DNA from: a virus | Direction: 5' to 3' (one strand) | DNA length: 38,690 bases | IMG/VR virus record: IMGVR_UViG_3300045257_000201 | Location: 1 to 38,690 of that record | Notes under the pieces: model-generated | What the model was told of the DNA's origin: nothing | The model's database searches: none | What the model saw: only the letters and a program-made list of their open reading frames with translations | In this document: positions 19,809 through 29,297 of the stretch, piece after piece | How the letters are laid out: each line of letters opens with the position of its first letter | Numbering within the stretch: the stretch's first letter is position 1 | Program-made: the position numbers and the translations under genes

Positions 19809-20546
19809 ATGTCTGTAAATAATCCAATCGTAAATGCACGTACTAGATACGTTAATGGTTTGGCAATGGCTTATGCAAGCGCTACAACCTTTACCATAGC
19901 AGCCGGCGCTGCGAGCAACTCAACCGATATAGATGACATCATCTTGACAGCTCCCGTAACTAACACTATTACCTCTGTTGGTGTAAATGGTGTTGATATT
20001 GCAGCTGCTATTTTAGATAAGTTTTATGCAGTTTATGTAATCGGTGACTCAACCGGATACAAGGCAACAGCAAGTTTAATTTCATTAAGCTCAACTGCTC
20101 CAAGACTTCCTTTTGGCTACGATATGTTCCGCCGTGTGGGTTATATCTTAACCAATGGCTCAGCTCAGGTTCTTAAGTTCTACCAATATGGTGCTGATTC
20201 AGACCGTGTTATGTACTACGACGTTGGTATTTCTGAACTATCTGGTGGTTCATCAGCTACTTTTGCTGCAATTGATTTGGCTACTTCTGTTCCTCCAATC
20301 CATTGCGAAGTTATCCTTAACTTGTTGTTTACACCTGATGGTGCTACTGAAGTTGCCGAGTTCCTTCCATTTGGCTCTGCAGCATCAAACGGAATTGTGA
20401 CATTTGGTTGTGGTGTAGCAGCGGCTCAATCCGGAAATGTAACGGTTCCAAGCGTTCTAGATTCTGGTGTCCCTAAGATTCTATATAAAGTCGCATCCGG
20501 TGACACGCTAACAGCATTAACTGTTGGTTACACAGATAGTCTTTAA
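19809..20546 (+). CDS. Probable head or decoration protein (245 aa)
   Basis: The product is rich in Ala, Thr, Ser and Val with beta-strand patterns. It contains FYAVYVIGDSTGYKATASLI and LPFGYDMFRRVGYILTNGS, blocks I associate with uncharacterised phage structural proteins that follow coat genes. It has a strong ribosome site (AAAGGAGA) and sits between coat and the adaptor protein. Function as decoration or minor head protein is inferred. Confidence 0.65.
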   Translation: MSVNNPIVNARTRYVNGLAMAYASATTFTIAAGAASNSTDIDDIILTAPVTNTITSVGVNGVDIAAAILDKFYAVYVIGDSTGYKATASLISLSSTAPRLPFGYDMFRRVGYILTNGSAQVLKFYQYGADSDRVMYYDVGISELSGGSSATFAAIDLATSVPPIHCEVILNLLFTPDGATEVAEFLPFGSAASNGIVTFGCGVAAAQSGNVTVPSVLDSGVPKILYKVASGDTLTALTVGYTDSL

Positions 20547-20568
20547 TTAGAAAAAGGAGAACCCCGAT

Positions 20569-21276
20569 ATGGCGCTTACAACTAATGAACTCATAACAAA
20601 TGCTTTTTATGCATCTGGCGTGGTATCACGTGAGTTTGAGACAGTCAGTGGGCAACAAATCGGGGATGGCCTTCAATGGTTAAATGAAATCATTGATGAG
20701 AAAGTTGTAGATGATGGCATGATTCCGTATGAGTCGACCTACTCATTTGCAGCCGTTCCAGGTCAGGAGATATATTCAATTCCAAACCTGATAGCAGTCG
20801 ATACGCTCGTTTTCTTCCTAAATAGTGTCCGTTTTAGTATGGATTACAACAAAAGGAACAACTATTTTGGTTCAAACCGGGTAAATAACATCCAAACGCT
20901 TCCTTACCAATGGTATTTCGAAAGACAAAAAGGTGGCGGGAATTTATATATTTATTTTACCCCAGACAAGGCGTATCCGATGGAGTTGCATGGAACGTTT
21001 AGATTGAATGAAGTGACGTTATTTCAGGACTTAAGTTTAACGTTAGACAGATTCTATACGACCTACCTTAAATATGCTTTAGCAGATAGGGTTTGCGCGG
21101 AGTACAACTACGTAACTCCTCCTGGCGTTGAAAAGCAGTTAGGTAAATATGAAGGATGGATTGATAAGAAGTCCAAGTTGCTTGATTTGAGAATCGACAA
21201 GGTTTCTAGTTTGAAAGATGAGCATACCACATATGGGTGGGCTTACATAAACTTAGGAAGAGGCTTCACTGTTTAG
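20569..21276 (+). CDS. Head-tail adaptor, gp4-like tail accessory protein
   Basis: The 235-residue protein begins LTTNELITNAFYASGV and contains GDGLQWLNEIIDEKVVDDGM, a pattern like the helical core of P22 gp4-type adaptors that bind below the portal ring. The later part (PYQWYFERQKGGGNLYIYF, LYKYALADRVC-like stretch near the end) is typical for the longer members. Its order, coat then gp4-like then gp10-like, matches P22. ATG is preceded by AAAGGAGA. Confidence 0.8.
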   Translation: MALTTNELITNAFYASGVVSREFETVSGQQIGDGLQWLNEIIDEKVVDDGMIPYESTYSFAAVPGQEIYSIPNLIAVDTLVFFLNSVRFSMDYNKRNNYFGSNRVNNIQTLPYQWYFERQKGGGNLYIYFTPDKAYPMELHGTFRLNEVTLFQDLSLTLDRFYTTYLKYALADRVCAEYNYVTPPGVEKQLGKYEGWIDKKSKLLDLRIDKVSSLKDEHTTYGWAYINLGRGFTV

Positions 21277-21311
21277 CTGTTATTTTCATCATTTTTAAAG
21301 GTGATATTTGA

Positions 21312-22895
21312 ATGTCTACGGAACTATCAGAACAAATACCAATAAACGTAAGCGGAAGTTCTTCCTTCGGTGTTTGGCCAAAAATTAATCTGGAAAAAAC
21401 ATACAATATGTATATTTCAGATGAATGGATGATTGGATTCCCTGGGTACAAGAAAAGAGCCTTAGATGGTCTGCCAGGCGAAGGTCGAGCTATATTCCGC
21501 TCTGTCCGTGGTGAGTTTCTTATCGCTGTCGTTGGTTCTGCCGTATACCGACTTAATAACACGCTATCTCCGACCTTTATTGGAACGCTTCAAACCACTT
21601 TCGGCGAAGTTTTCATAGATGAGAATTTATCTCAGCAAATTTGCCTAGTTGATGGTTTAAAAGCATATATTTATCATTACACAACGGGCACGCTGACCGT
21701 TCAAAATCTTGTTGACGGCGGGACACTTGGCCAGCCAATCATCCCAAATTATGTATCGTTCCATAACACCTTCTTTTTAATAGCATCTTCATTAAATAGC
21801 GATAATAGCTTCCAGTGGTATGCCTTTGTCCCAGACCCAGGTAATTTGAACCTTATTATATGGCGATCAACGCAAACGCTTGAGACAAAGCCAGATGCTG
21901 CTATAGCTGTTAGGCGTGTTCCAGGACGCGGAAATAACGTCATTGTTCTTGGCCAATCTGTAGCTGAGATACATACTCAGGTGGGAGGAGAGCAAAACTA
22001 CCTTAGGGTGTCATCCTATAACATTGATAATGGATGTATCAGCGTTTCAACCGTCGCAGCGGGTGAAGATACGGTAGCTTGGTTGGCAGTTAATGAGGCT
22101 AACTCTCCGGTCATTATGGTTACAAATGGTTCTGAAACCAAGCAAATATCCACGGATGGTATTGATCACCTCATGGAGAGCATCCAGTTTCCGGAGCAAT
22201 CTACTGCGTTCTTCTTCCGTCAAAACGGACATTTATTCTATCAGCTTACCTTCTTTAACCCAGTTGACAACCTTACTTTGATTCATGATTTTACAATAGG
22301 TAAGTTCTTTCACCTGTCAGATGAGAATCTCAATTTTCATATAGCTCGAGACGTTGTCTACTTTAATGAGAAGTCATACTTTATCTCCCTTAGAGATGCG
22401 GCTATCTACGAGATTGGAGATCAGTTTGATACTTATAGTTATTCAACTGCGGATGATGACCTAGGTGAGCTTATACCCCGTATAAGGATATGCAAGACAG
22501 TACGAAAGAAAGATTCTTCTACTTTCAGAAGCGGTATGTTTACTTTTTGGATAGAGCAGGGCGTAAACAACTTTTTTGAAGGTGAAATATGTGATGGTGT
22601 TCTTATTACAGAAATAACAGAACAGCCCATTGTAAGTGAATCAGGCGAAACCATGCTGGGTGAGTTCGGATCATGTACGTTTGATTTTAATAAGCCTCGA
22701 GTTGATATGTCTGTATCTAAAAATGGTAATCAATCCTTTAGTAACTTTGTTGCACGTGATTTACAACCCATAGCTCATTTTAGAAATCAAATTAGGTGGC
22801 ATAGAATTGGACAAGCTAATGAACTAACAATACAGCTTAGATTCTGGGGATTTAATAGATTTGTGGTTACTGACGGAATTTTGGAGGTCTACTAA
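21312..22895 (+). CDS. Packaged DNA stabilisation protein, gp10-like
   Basis: The 527-residue protein matches the P22 gp10 tail-hub family: an early NVSGSSSFGVWPKINLEKTY block, MIGFPGYKK, repeated beta strands consistent with a propeller (FLIAVVGSAVYRLN, FGEVFIDENLSQQICLVDG), PDPGNLNLIIWRSTQ, and GRGNNVIVLGQSVAEI. This protein plugs the portal vertex under the gp4 ring and holds the DNA in. It starts at ATG 21312 after AAAGGTGA. Its stop overlaps the start of the next gene. Confidence 0.88.
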   Translation: MSTELSEQIPINVSGSSSFGVWPKINLEKTYNMYISDEWMIGFPGYKKRALDGLPGEGRAIFRSVRGEFLIAVVGSAVYRLNNTLSPTFIGTLQTTFGEVFIDENLSQQICLVDGLKAYIYHYTTGTLTVQNLVDGGTLGQPIIPNYVSFHNTFFLIASSLNSDNSFQWYAFVPDPGNLNLIIWRSTQTLETKPDAAIAVRRVPGRGNNVIVLGQSVAEIHTQVGGEQNYLRVSSYNIDNGCISVSTVAAGEDTVAWLAVNEANSPVIMVTNGSETKQISTDGIDHLMESIQFPEQSTAFFFRQNGHLFYQLTFFNPVDNLTLIHDFTIGKFFHLSDENLNFHIARDVVYFNEKSYFISLRDAAIYEIGDQFDTYSYSTADDDLGELIPRIRICKTVRKKDSSTFRSGMFTFWIEQGVNNFFEGEICDGVLITEITEQPIVSESGETMLGEFGSCTFDFNKPRVDMSVSKNGNQSFSNFVARDLQPIAHFRNQIRWHRIGQANELTIQLRFWGFNRFVVTDGILEVY

Positions 22896-23185
22896 TGTCC
22901 GATGTTCCAAACTTACCGCCGTTCTTTAATATGATTTATACTGATAAGGACGGTAGTTTAACGGCGAATGCTCAGCTTTATAATGATTTAACGTATCAGA
23001 TTTTAAATCAGCTTATTGTTATGATTAATAATGGTCTTCAACTGCCAAACAAAACAACAGCTGAAATTGCTGCATACGCGGCGGATACATCGGTTCCATT
23101 GGGAACATTATGGTTCAACAGCAGTACGGGGTTATTACAATTTAAGGATGGTCCTGGAACTTTACAGACAGTAACTAGCACATAA
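22895..23185 (+). CDS. Hypothetical virion-associated protein (96 aa)
   Basis: The ATG overlaps the gp10-like stop (TAATG). The start (NLPPFFNMIYTDKDGSLTAN) and a C-terminal segment (LGTLWFNSSTGLLQFKDGPG) resemble short structural proteins with a fibre-like beta motif (WFNTTTGTLQF pattern). It occupies the P22 tail-needle position but is much shorter than gp26. Probable tail component; exact role unknown. Confidence 0.6.
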   Translation: MSDVPNLPPFFNMIYTDKDGSLTANAQLYNDLTYQILNQLIVMINNGLQLPNKTTAEIAAYAADTSVPLGTLWFNSSTGLLQFKDGPGTLQTVTST

Positions 23186-23197
23186 AGGAATATAAAA

Positions 23198-23860
23198 ATG
23201 GATCCAAATTATTATAACTCTCAGCCAAACAACTTTAATGGCATGCCTGGCTCTAATGGCCCATCATTCCCATATACTAATAAAGCTATTAATGAAGTAA
23301 AAGGGTATTACGATCCATATACTTCAAACGCAAATGACCCAGAAGGCATTGTAGCTAGAATCATGGGAAATTTTAACCAAAGTCCAGGTCAAATAAAATC
23401 TAACCAAGAACGGTTAAATGCAGCAGATAATACGGCAGCCGCACAAGGAAGATCGTTATCGCCTATGCATATGAGAGATCAGGGAGATTTAGCATCTGCA
23501 CTATATAGCGAACAAATGCAGCAATATATAAAAAATGTTCTAGACCAACAAAACTTAGGCCTTAATGCTTCTACATCCGCCGCGGGAGACATTGGTAATC
23601 TATATAATTCAGCTGGGACAGCCGCTCATCAGGATGAATTGCAAAAGAAAAGCGATAAGAACTCCTTAATAAGTGCCATTATGCAAGCAATAGGGACCAT
23701 GGGCGGTGCAGCAATAGGAGGTCCTGGTGGGGCAGCTGCAGGTGGAGCGGCCGGAACAGGATTGTCAAAGTTTTTTTCTAAACAGCCAGAACAGAATGAT
23801 ATGAGAGGGTATGGATTTAATAATCCAAATTATTCAAATACAGAATGGATGGGGTATTAG
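23198..23860 (+). CDS. Probable DNA ejection protein (220 aa), glycine-zipper segment
   Basis: The first 60 residues are rich in Asn, Gly and Pro, the middle is helical and Gln-rich (QMQQYIKNVLDQQNLGLN), and near 160-187 lies a small-residue membrane-like segment (IMQAIGTMGGAAIGGPGGAA). This fits P22 gp7-like internal proteins that leave the head before the DNA and insert in the host envelope. It is first in a set of three consecutive genes in the ejection-protein position. Confidence 0.65.
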   Translation: MDPNYYNSQPNNFNGMPGSNGPSFPYTNKAINEVKGYYDPYTSNANDPEGIVARIMGNFNQSPGQIKSNQERLNAADNTAAAQGRSLSPMHMRDQGDLASALYSEQMQQYIKNVLDQQNLGLNASTSAAGDIGNLYNSAGTAAHQDELQKKSDKNSLISAIMQAIGTMGGAAIGGPGGAAAGGAAGTGLSKFFSKQPEQNDMRGYGFNNPNYSNTEWMGY

Positions 23861-25009
23861 ATGCCAATTCAACCTATTAATTATCTAAATTCTCAAATTT
23901 TAAAAAGTCCATGGAGTCAGGATTTTGCATCCATGCTACAGAAAGGTATGGCGCTTCGTCATGAACCCCAAAGATTGCTAAGACAGAAAGAGCAAGAGGA
24001 ATTATCTAATATCCTTAGAAAGGAACAAGGATTGCAAGCTCAGGCTGAGACGCCATTTGCAGGACCTAGGGCTGAAGCGGACATAATTTATAAACAAGCT
24101 CAGGCAAAAGCCGCTGATCAGCAAGCTAATATGCCTTTTGGCGGTAGATTAACTGGTGTGGCTAATGAGGCGCTTGGATTGGAACTTTTGAAGCAGCAGT
24201 ATGGGCCAGACAGCGAAGTTTATAAAAATGCGGCCAAAAGATATCAAGCTGATTTAGAGCAATCAAATGTCTTAAATCAATATAGGCAGGCTCTTAGCGG
24301 AACCGCCGAAAAGAGGGCATCGACAACTCTTGGAAAAACAGAACGTGAAATAGAAGACATCTATAAAAGGCAAGATCTGTCACCCCAAGAAAAAGAAGCC
24401 ATGATTGAAAGATACTCTTTGCAAAGACAAAAGCAGATATCAGATTCAGATTCTAGAAAGAGAGCTTTGTTTGCTTCTAACGTGGATAAAACATTAGCTC
24501 AAATAAATCCAAAGGCATTAACTCAATACGGTGGCGCTAAAGGAGCTGTAAAATTTGAGGTTGATAAATTAAAATCAGCAGCTGGAAAAGCTCCAAAGGA
24601 ATACTCTGAATATCAAAAATCTTTGACTGGCGCAAAATTGCTTGCAAAACAGATTAGACAGTTCTATGGGGATTCTATTACACCACAAGTCCAGCAATCA
24701 TTATCTGAAATGGTCAATCCAGCAACATGGGTTAATAACCCACAAGTTGCACTGGAGAAGTTTAATCAGTTTAAAGACATTCTTCAGTCTGAAACTGAAA
24801 CTTATAGAAGTGCCCTTAAAGGAACAGAAGAATTTAAGAGTTCAGATGAAAATAAAAAGAATAAAAACATGGAGATTTTAAAAAAACAACAAGCAATGGC
24901 AGACGCATTAAGGAAGCAGCAACCTAGAATGATCGGGGAGTCTGAAAACAAGGCAGCTTCACCTATTAAAAGATTTAAATATGTTAATGGAGCATGGATA
25001 AGTGCCTAA
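23861..25009 (+). CDS. Probable internal virion / ejection protein (382 aa)
   Basis: The ATG directly follows the previous stop. The product is almost wholly helical, rich in Lys, Gln, Ala and Glu, with patterns like LRQKEQEELSNILRKEQGLQ split over two helices, and has no recognised enzyme motif. It ends FKYVNGAWISA. Place and composition correspond to the second ejection protein of P22-like phages (gp20-like). Confidence 0.6.
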   Translation: MPIQPINYLNSQILKSPWSQDFASMLQKGMALRHEPQRLLRQKEQEELSNILRKEQGLQAQAETPFAGPRAEADIIYKQAQAKAADQQANMPFGGRLTGVANEALGLELLKQQYGPDSEVYKNAAKRYQADLEQSNVLNQYRQALSGTAEKRASTTLGKTEREIEDIYKRQDLSPQEKEAMIERYSLQRQKQISDSDSRKRALFASNVDKTLAQINPKALTQYGGAKGAVKFEVDKLKSAAGKAPKEYSEYQKSLTGAKLLAKQIRQFYGDSITPQVQQSLSEMVNPATWVNNPQVALEKFNQFKDILQSETETYRSALKGTEEFKSSDENKKNKNMEILKKQQAMADALRKQQPRMIGESENKAASPIKRFKYVNGAWISA

Positions 25010-26708
25010 AATATTTGAACTTCCAAATGGAATAGAACTAGAACTACCAGATGACATGCCAGAAGATGAAGTATTAAGGGCAGTTAATCAATTTACAGCT
25101 CAAAATAAAATGCCTGATCAAAAAGGACCATTGGGATATGAAAATCCAGAAGACATTGGAAGAGCCGAAGGTGGTAAAAGACTGTTGAAAGGCCTATCAG
25201 AGTATGGTCCTGAACTAGCAGCATCTGCTTTAGTCCCAGAAGTTCCAGTTATAGGGGCTTTATCAAAAATTCCAGCCTTAGCAAAAGCTTTTCAAAGTAT
25301 GCCAAGATTAGCAAAATATAGTCAATCTATATTTGGTAATGCTTTATCTCAAGGTGGAGTTGCAGCAGCATTTAATCCAAGTACAGCAAAAGAAAGCGCT
25401 ACGACAGCTGGCTCAATAGCTGGCCCAATATCAGGAGTTGCTCAGTTAGCTCAATCTGCTCATCCTGGAGCTAGAATGGCTGGAAGGCTCGGTCTTGGCG
25501 CAGCAACTGGAGGACTATCAGGGTTATTAGCTCAGAATTCCCCTTTTGGAGGATATGCGGCTCTTCCGGCTGCATTAGGAGGGGCATATTTAGGATTCAA
25601 AGGCGGACCAACAGCAAGATTCCAAAAAGACTTAAGATCAGGACTTGAGGGGGCCGAATATAAACCAGCTATGGAAGCGGCAGAAAGGCTTGGTTTGGAT
25701 TATTTATCTCCTGCAGAAGCTTCTGGAAATCCATTTCTAGGTGCTCAACAAGGCAATATTGGTAGAACACCTGAAGGCGCTCAAGAGTTATATAAGCGTG
25801 GCCAGTCTAGATTAGAATCAGAGGGTAAGTCTATCCAGGATTTATTTAAGAATATTTTTAATCCAGAAGAGCAAAAAGGACTTATGAAGGATCTATACAA
25901 AGAATCCTATGAGCATAAAGTTCCAAAAGAGTTTTCAGACAAAATAAGTCAAAACGAAATTGTCAAAAGAGCAAAATCTTTAGTAGAAGGAAATCCGGCA
26001 TTTAAAGAGCAATTAAAAGGCGTCGATAAAAATAGCCTTGAATACTGGGATTTAATAAAACGTGCATTGGATGATATGTCTACAAGAGCATCCTCAAAAT
26101 CCTCAAAGAATGAGGCGCGTTTAATTACGGGTGCTAGAAAAGATGTATTGAAAGAACTTGATAAAGTTGAGCCGTATAAAGATGCTAGATACTTATCTGA
26201 ACGAGAAAAGACTAGAGAAGGAATAGAAAAGGCATTTAATAAAAAAGAAATGACGGGCATGAACATGTACAACGTACTCAAGGATAAAAATAAATTTGAT
26301 AAGCTTCAAAAAAATCTTCGTGGAGTTCCTGATGCTCAAAAGAGACTAGATGATATGCGCGTGGCATTTAAAAATATTATAACCGTCCCAACCGCCAGAA
26401 CAGCAAGCGCATTAGAAAAAACAAGCATGACGAAGCCTCGTAATGATGTTGGGTCTATGATGATTACTTTAAAAGAAGCATTAACTGCTGGGAAGTTTGA
26501 TAAGGACGCCGTTGAACTACTAACAAATCCTAAATGGGAAAAACAATTAGATGATTTAGCGAATAAAGCTACACCAACTGAAAAAAGAATATCTAAGTTT
26601 ATAGATTTACTTGGAAAAGTAGGCGCTCAAGGTATGGCAAAAGATGTTTTAAATATTAACATCCCATACAATTTACCAGCAAATGAAGCAGAGGGAGCTC
26701 AACAATAA
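25002..26708 (+). CDS. Probable internal virion / ejection protein (568 aa)
   Basis: It starts with GTG at 25002, with GGAG nine bases upstream, overlapping the previous stop by 8 bases. The N-terminus (ELPNGIELELPDDMPEDEVL) has the short pattern seen at the start of several phage virion proteins. A long Ala/Gly-rich part with weakly hydrophobic helices (about 60-195) is followed by LSPAEASGNPFLGAQQGNIG, a block common to phage injection proteins, and a helical C-terminus. It is the third ejection candidate (gp16-like by position). No lytic transglycosylase motif is visible. Confidence 0.65.
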   Translation: MPKIFELPNGIELELPDDMPEDEVLRAVNQFTAQNKMPDQKGPLGYENPEDIGRAEGGKRLLKGLSEYGPELAASALVPEVPVIGALSKIPALAKAFQSMPRLAKYSQSIFGNALSQGGVAAAFNPSTAKESATTAGSIAGPISGVAQLAQSAHPGARMAGRLGLGAATGGLSGLLAQNSPFGGYAALPAALGGAYLGFKGGPTARFQKDLRSGLEGAEYKPAMEAAERLGLDYLSPAEASGNPFLGAQQGNIGRTPEGAQELYKRGQSRLESEGKSIQDLFKNIFNPEEQKGLMKDLYKESYEHKVPKEFSDKISQNEIVKRAKSLVEGNPAFKEQLKGVDKNSLEYWDLIKRALDDMSTRASSKSSKNEARLITGARKDVLKELDKVEPYKDARYLSEREKTREGIEKAFNKKEMTGMNMYNVLKDKNKFDKLQKNLRGVPDAQKRLDDMRVAFKNIITVPTARTASALEKTSMTKPRNDVGSMMITLKEALTAGKFDKDAVELLTNPKWEKQLDDLANKATPTEKRISKFIDLLGKVGAQGMAKDVLNINIPYNLPANEAEGAQQ

Positions 26709-28903
26709 TGGCACTAGATCCACACTATATAACCGATGGCCCACTTGAGGAAGCGTTTCTTAGCAAGGATTCTGGCTTGCCTTTAGCTGGCGGATTTATC
26801 ACATTCTATCGAGACTCTTCTAGAATAACTCCAAAAACAGTTTACCAGCTTACTGGAGCTCCACCTAACTATCAATATGTACCATTAGACAATCCTTTAG
26901 AACTTAATTCAATTGGCGTTGTTCAAAATAACGGAGGTGATAATGTCGTTATCTATTATTATCCTTGGCTTGATGATGGCGTCACACCTGATTTGTACTA
27001 CATTGAAGTAACGGATTCTAATGATGTGGTTCAGTTCACAAGAGAAGCATGGCCAAATAGCGCGGCAGGTGGTGGCGGTGGCGGCTCTGACTCTTTGCCA
27101 GTTCAAAATCAAATAAGTAATCCTCAGTTCACACAGATATTGATAAATGACGTTCCGAATCTCACTCCGTCGACTACAACCTATACGGTATCCGGTTCTG
27201 AATTGGAATTTGAGCTGGCTCCTGATTGGACGTTAATAATCAATGGGACAGATGATGTTGAGGTCGAAAGACTTTCATTAAGTGGTTCACTACAAGCACC
27301 GACAAATCCTCCTTATGCTTTGAGCATAGCTGTTGGATTAAATATAACATCATGCCATTTGAGGCAGCGTTTTTATACTAACTCTGGACTTTGGACAAGC
27401 ACAGCTTCAAATCCATTATTCCTTTCAACTGGAATGGTTATAAAGAATTTAATTAATGCTGATACGAATGTAAAGATGTTTTATCAGGCATCCAATGGGG
27501 CTTTAAATACAACGCCTCTTGAAATATTCGATCAAGATATAGAACAATTATCGGATTATACATTTTACACAGGCGGGAGTATTGAAGTTCCAGCATCAGA
27601 TGATGTTCTAGATGGAGAGGATGGATATGTAGATATCTACGTTCAATTATCCCCTGCGTCATCGGTTGCGATAACAAGCGTTCAGGTCGTTCCTGCTGTC
27701 AATGTAGAAACGGCTCCTGTTCTTCCATATGACATCGCAAGTGCGAATAGGGCTGAAGCGCTACTTGGGGATTATTATCTTCCTCGCGTTACAACATCAA
27801 ATATCCCAAGCATTCTAACGGCTTGGGACTTTCCATTGAATCCAGCTCAATTTGGGACTACAAAGACAATAACATTTGGAACTCCAGCTTATGTTTGGGA
27901 CCAGACCGTCTGCAACAGCACAGTCGGAAACGTTGCTGTAGCGCGAAACTCGGTAACCAATGCGCTTCAATTGACCCCAGCATCAGCTAATGCGTCGATG
28001 TATATGATTCAGTACCTTACTGGTGCTCAAGCAAAGGAAATATTATATAACCGACTTAGTTCTAATATTTCAGCTTACCTAACAGCAGCGGCAGGCGTTG
28101 TAACGGTTCGGGCGTATCTATATTCAGGTACAGCAGCCTCTGTAGTTCCCATATTGCCCTTATCATTGGTAACCCTAGCGTCAAACGGAACAGTCAGTTC
28201 TCCTGCAGCTGGATGGACGGAAATAGCTAGAAGCGGTCTTGATACGGCCAGAGCAGAAGTAACGGCAGATAGGCCAACGATTGATAATGATATTAAATTT
28301 ACCGGCTGGGAGATTGTCGATCCAACCCTAATATCCGATACGGATAAATTCGCCATGGTGGTAACGTTCGCATGGACAACAGCTCCTGTTATAAATGTTT
28401 TATCTATATCTTTGAATAAAGGTGATTTGCCAACACGGCCAGCTGCTCAAGCATTATCGGATGTTTTATCGGAATGTCAGTTTTATTATGAGATAACTAA
28501 AAATCCAGGAGTCGCATTGACAGCTTCTGGAGCTGAAGGATCCGTTATAGCTCAGCAGTATTGGTATAATGATGTTACAACGAACAACAGTTTTGGAGCA
28601 GGACGTTCATTTGGAGTCCAATATAAAATACAAAAAAGAACTCCTCCGACTTTTACTTTTTATTCCACCGTTGGAACAGTAAATAATGTTTCTCGAAATG
28701 TTTCCGTTCCTAATGTGGGAATTGTAACAGATGATTTAGTTTCATCTAGGTGGAGTAAGGTCTCGGCTGGATATGCTGGGGTATCATACAGATATAATTC
28801 TGCAACCGCTTTAACTACTGGTGGTGCAGCGACAGCGTTAGATCAGGAAATATACATTTCGTTTCATTATGAGGCAGATTGTAGACTCGGCATTATTGCT
28901 TAA
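26708..28903 (+). CDS. Large tail fibre or spike protein (731 aa)
   Basis: The ATG overlaps the previous stop. The N-terminal 120 residues (LPLAGGFITFYRDSSR, PLELNSIGVVQNNGGD, IEVTDSNDVVQFTREA) form the typical anchor of phage fibres to the tail. A glycine linker of six residues follows, then a long beta-rich body and a C-terminal section with an aromatic core (QYWYNDVTTNNSFGAGRSF). It is the first and largest of the fibre genes and probably binds the receptor or carries the rest of the fibre. Confidence 0.8.
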   Translation: MALDPHYITDGPLEEAFLSKDSGLPLAGGFITFYRDSSRITPKTVYQLTGAPPNYQYVPLDNPLELNSIGVVQNNGGDNVVIYYYPWLDDGVTPDLYYIEVTDSNDVVQFTREAWPNSAAGGGGGGSDSLPVQNQISNPQFTQILINDVPNLTPSTTTYTVSGSELEFELAPDWTLIINGTDDVEVERLSLSGSLQAPTNPPYALSIAVGLNITSCHLRQRFYTNSGLWTSTASNPLFLSTGMVIKNLINADTNVKMFYQASNGALNTTPLEIFDQDIEQLSDYTFYTGGSIEVPASDDVLDGEDGYVDIYVQLSPASSVAITSVQVVPAVNVETAPVLPYDIASANRAEALLGDYYLPRVTTSNIPSILTAWDFPLNPAQFGTTKTITFGTPAYVWDQTVCNSTVGNVAVARNSVTNALQLTPASANASMYMIQYLTGAQAKEILYNRLSSNISAYLTAAAGVVTVRAYLYSGTAASVVPILPLSLVTLASNGTVSSPAAGWTEIARSGLDTARAEVTADRPTIDNDIKFTGWEIVDPTLISDTDKFAMVVTFAWTTAPVINVLSISLNKGDLPTRPAAQALSDVLSECQFYYEITKNPGVALTASGAEGSVIAQQYWYNDVTTNNSFGAGRSFGVQYKIQKRTPPTFTFYSTVGTVNNVSRNVSVPNVGIVTDDLVSSRWSKVSAGYAGVSYRYNSATALTTGGAATALDQEIYISFHYEADCRLGIIA

Positions 28904-28922
28904 CATTAAAAGGATTTAAAAA

Positions 28923-29279
28923 ATGGCAACACCATACATTGCTCAACAAACCGTAACCGACTTCGGACTTAGGTTCGCTGACTTAAAATATAGCGCCAAA
29001 TTGGCGATTACGACCGATACAACCTTAACAATTCCAGGAAATGCCCCGAAATATAAGGCTTTATTTAAATGTGTCGCGGGAGGCGAGGTCTGGGTTGCCC
29101 TAAATGCAACCGCTGCTGCAACTGCAGGCACAACTTTCGCTGCAAGCACATCTGAAATGCTAACAGGCGAATATTATATTTGTCGGGAAGTAAAAGCAGG
29201 AGATGTTGTTCATTTCTTCAGCACTACAGCCACAACGGATGTAAGTGTTATACTTTATGCATTAGGAACGAATAACTAG
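28923..29279 (+). CDS. Hypothetical virion protein (118 aa)
   Basis: The product is Thr/Ala-rich and beta-patterned, with LTIPGNAPKYKALFKC, GGEVWVALNATAAA and a closing DVSVILYALGT, which suggest a small jelly-roll-like fold. AAAGGA precedes the ATG. Similar proteins accompany fibre genes in other phages, possibly as decoration or fibre-tip parts. No name can be assigned. Confidence 0.6.
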   Translation: MATPYIAQQTVTDFGLRFADLKYSAKLAITTDTTLTIPGNAPKYKALFKCVAGGEVWVALNATAAATAGTTFAASTSEMLTGEYYICREVKAGDVVHFFSTTATTDVSVILYALGTNN

Positions 29280-29297
29280 TAACACTAGGGGGCCAGG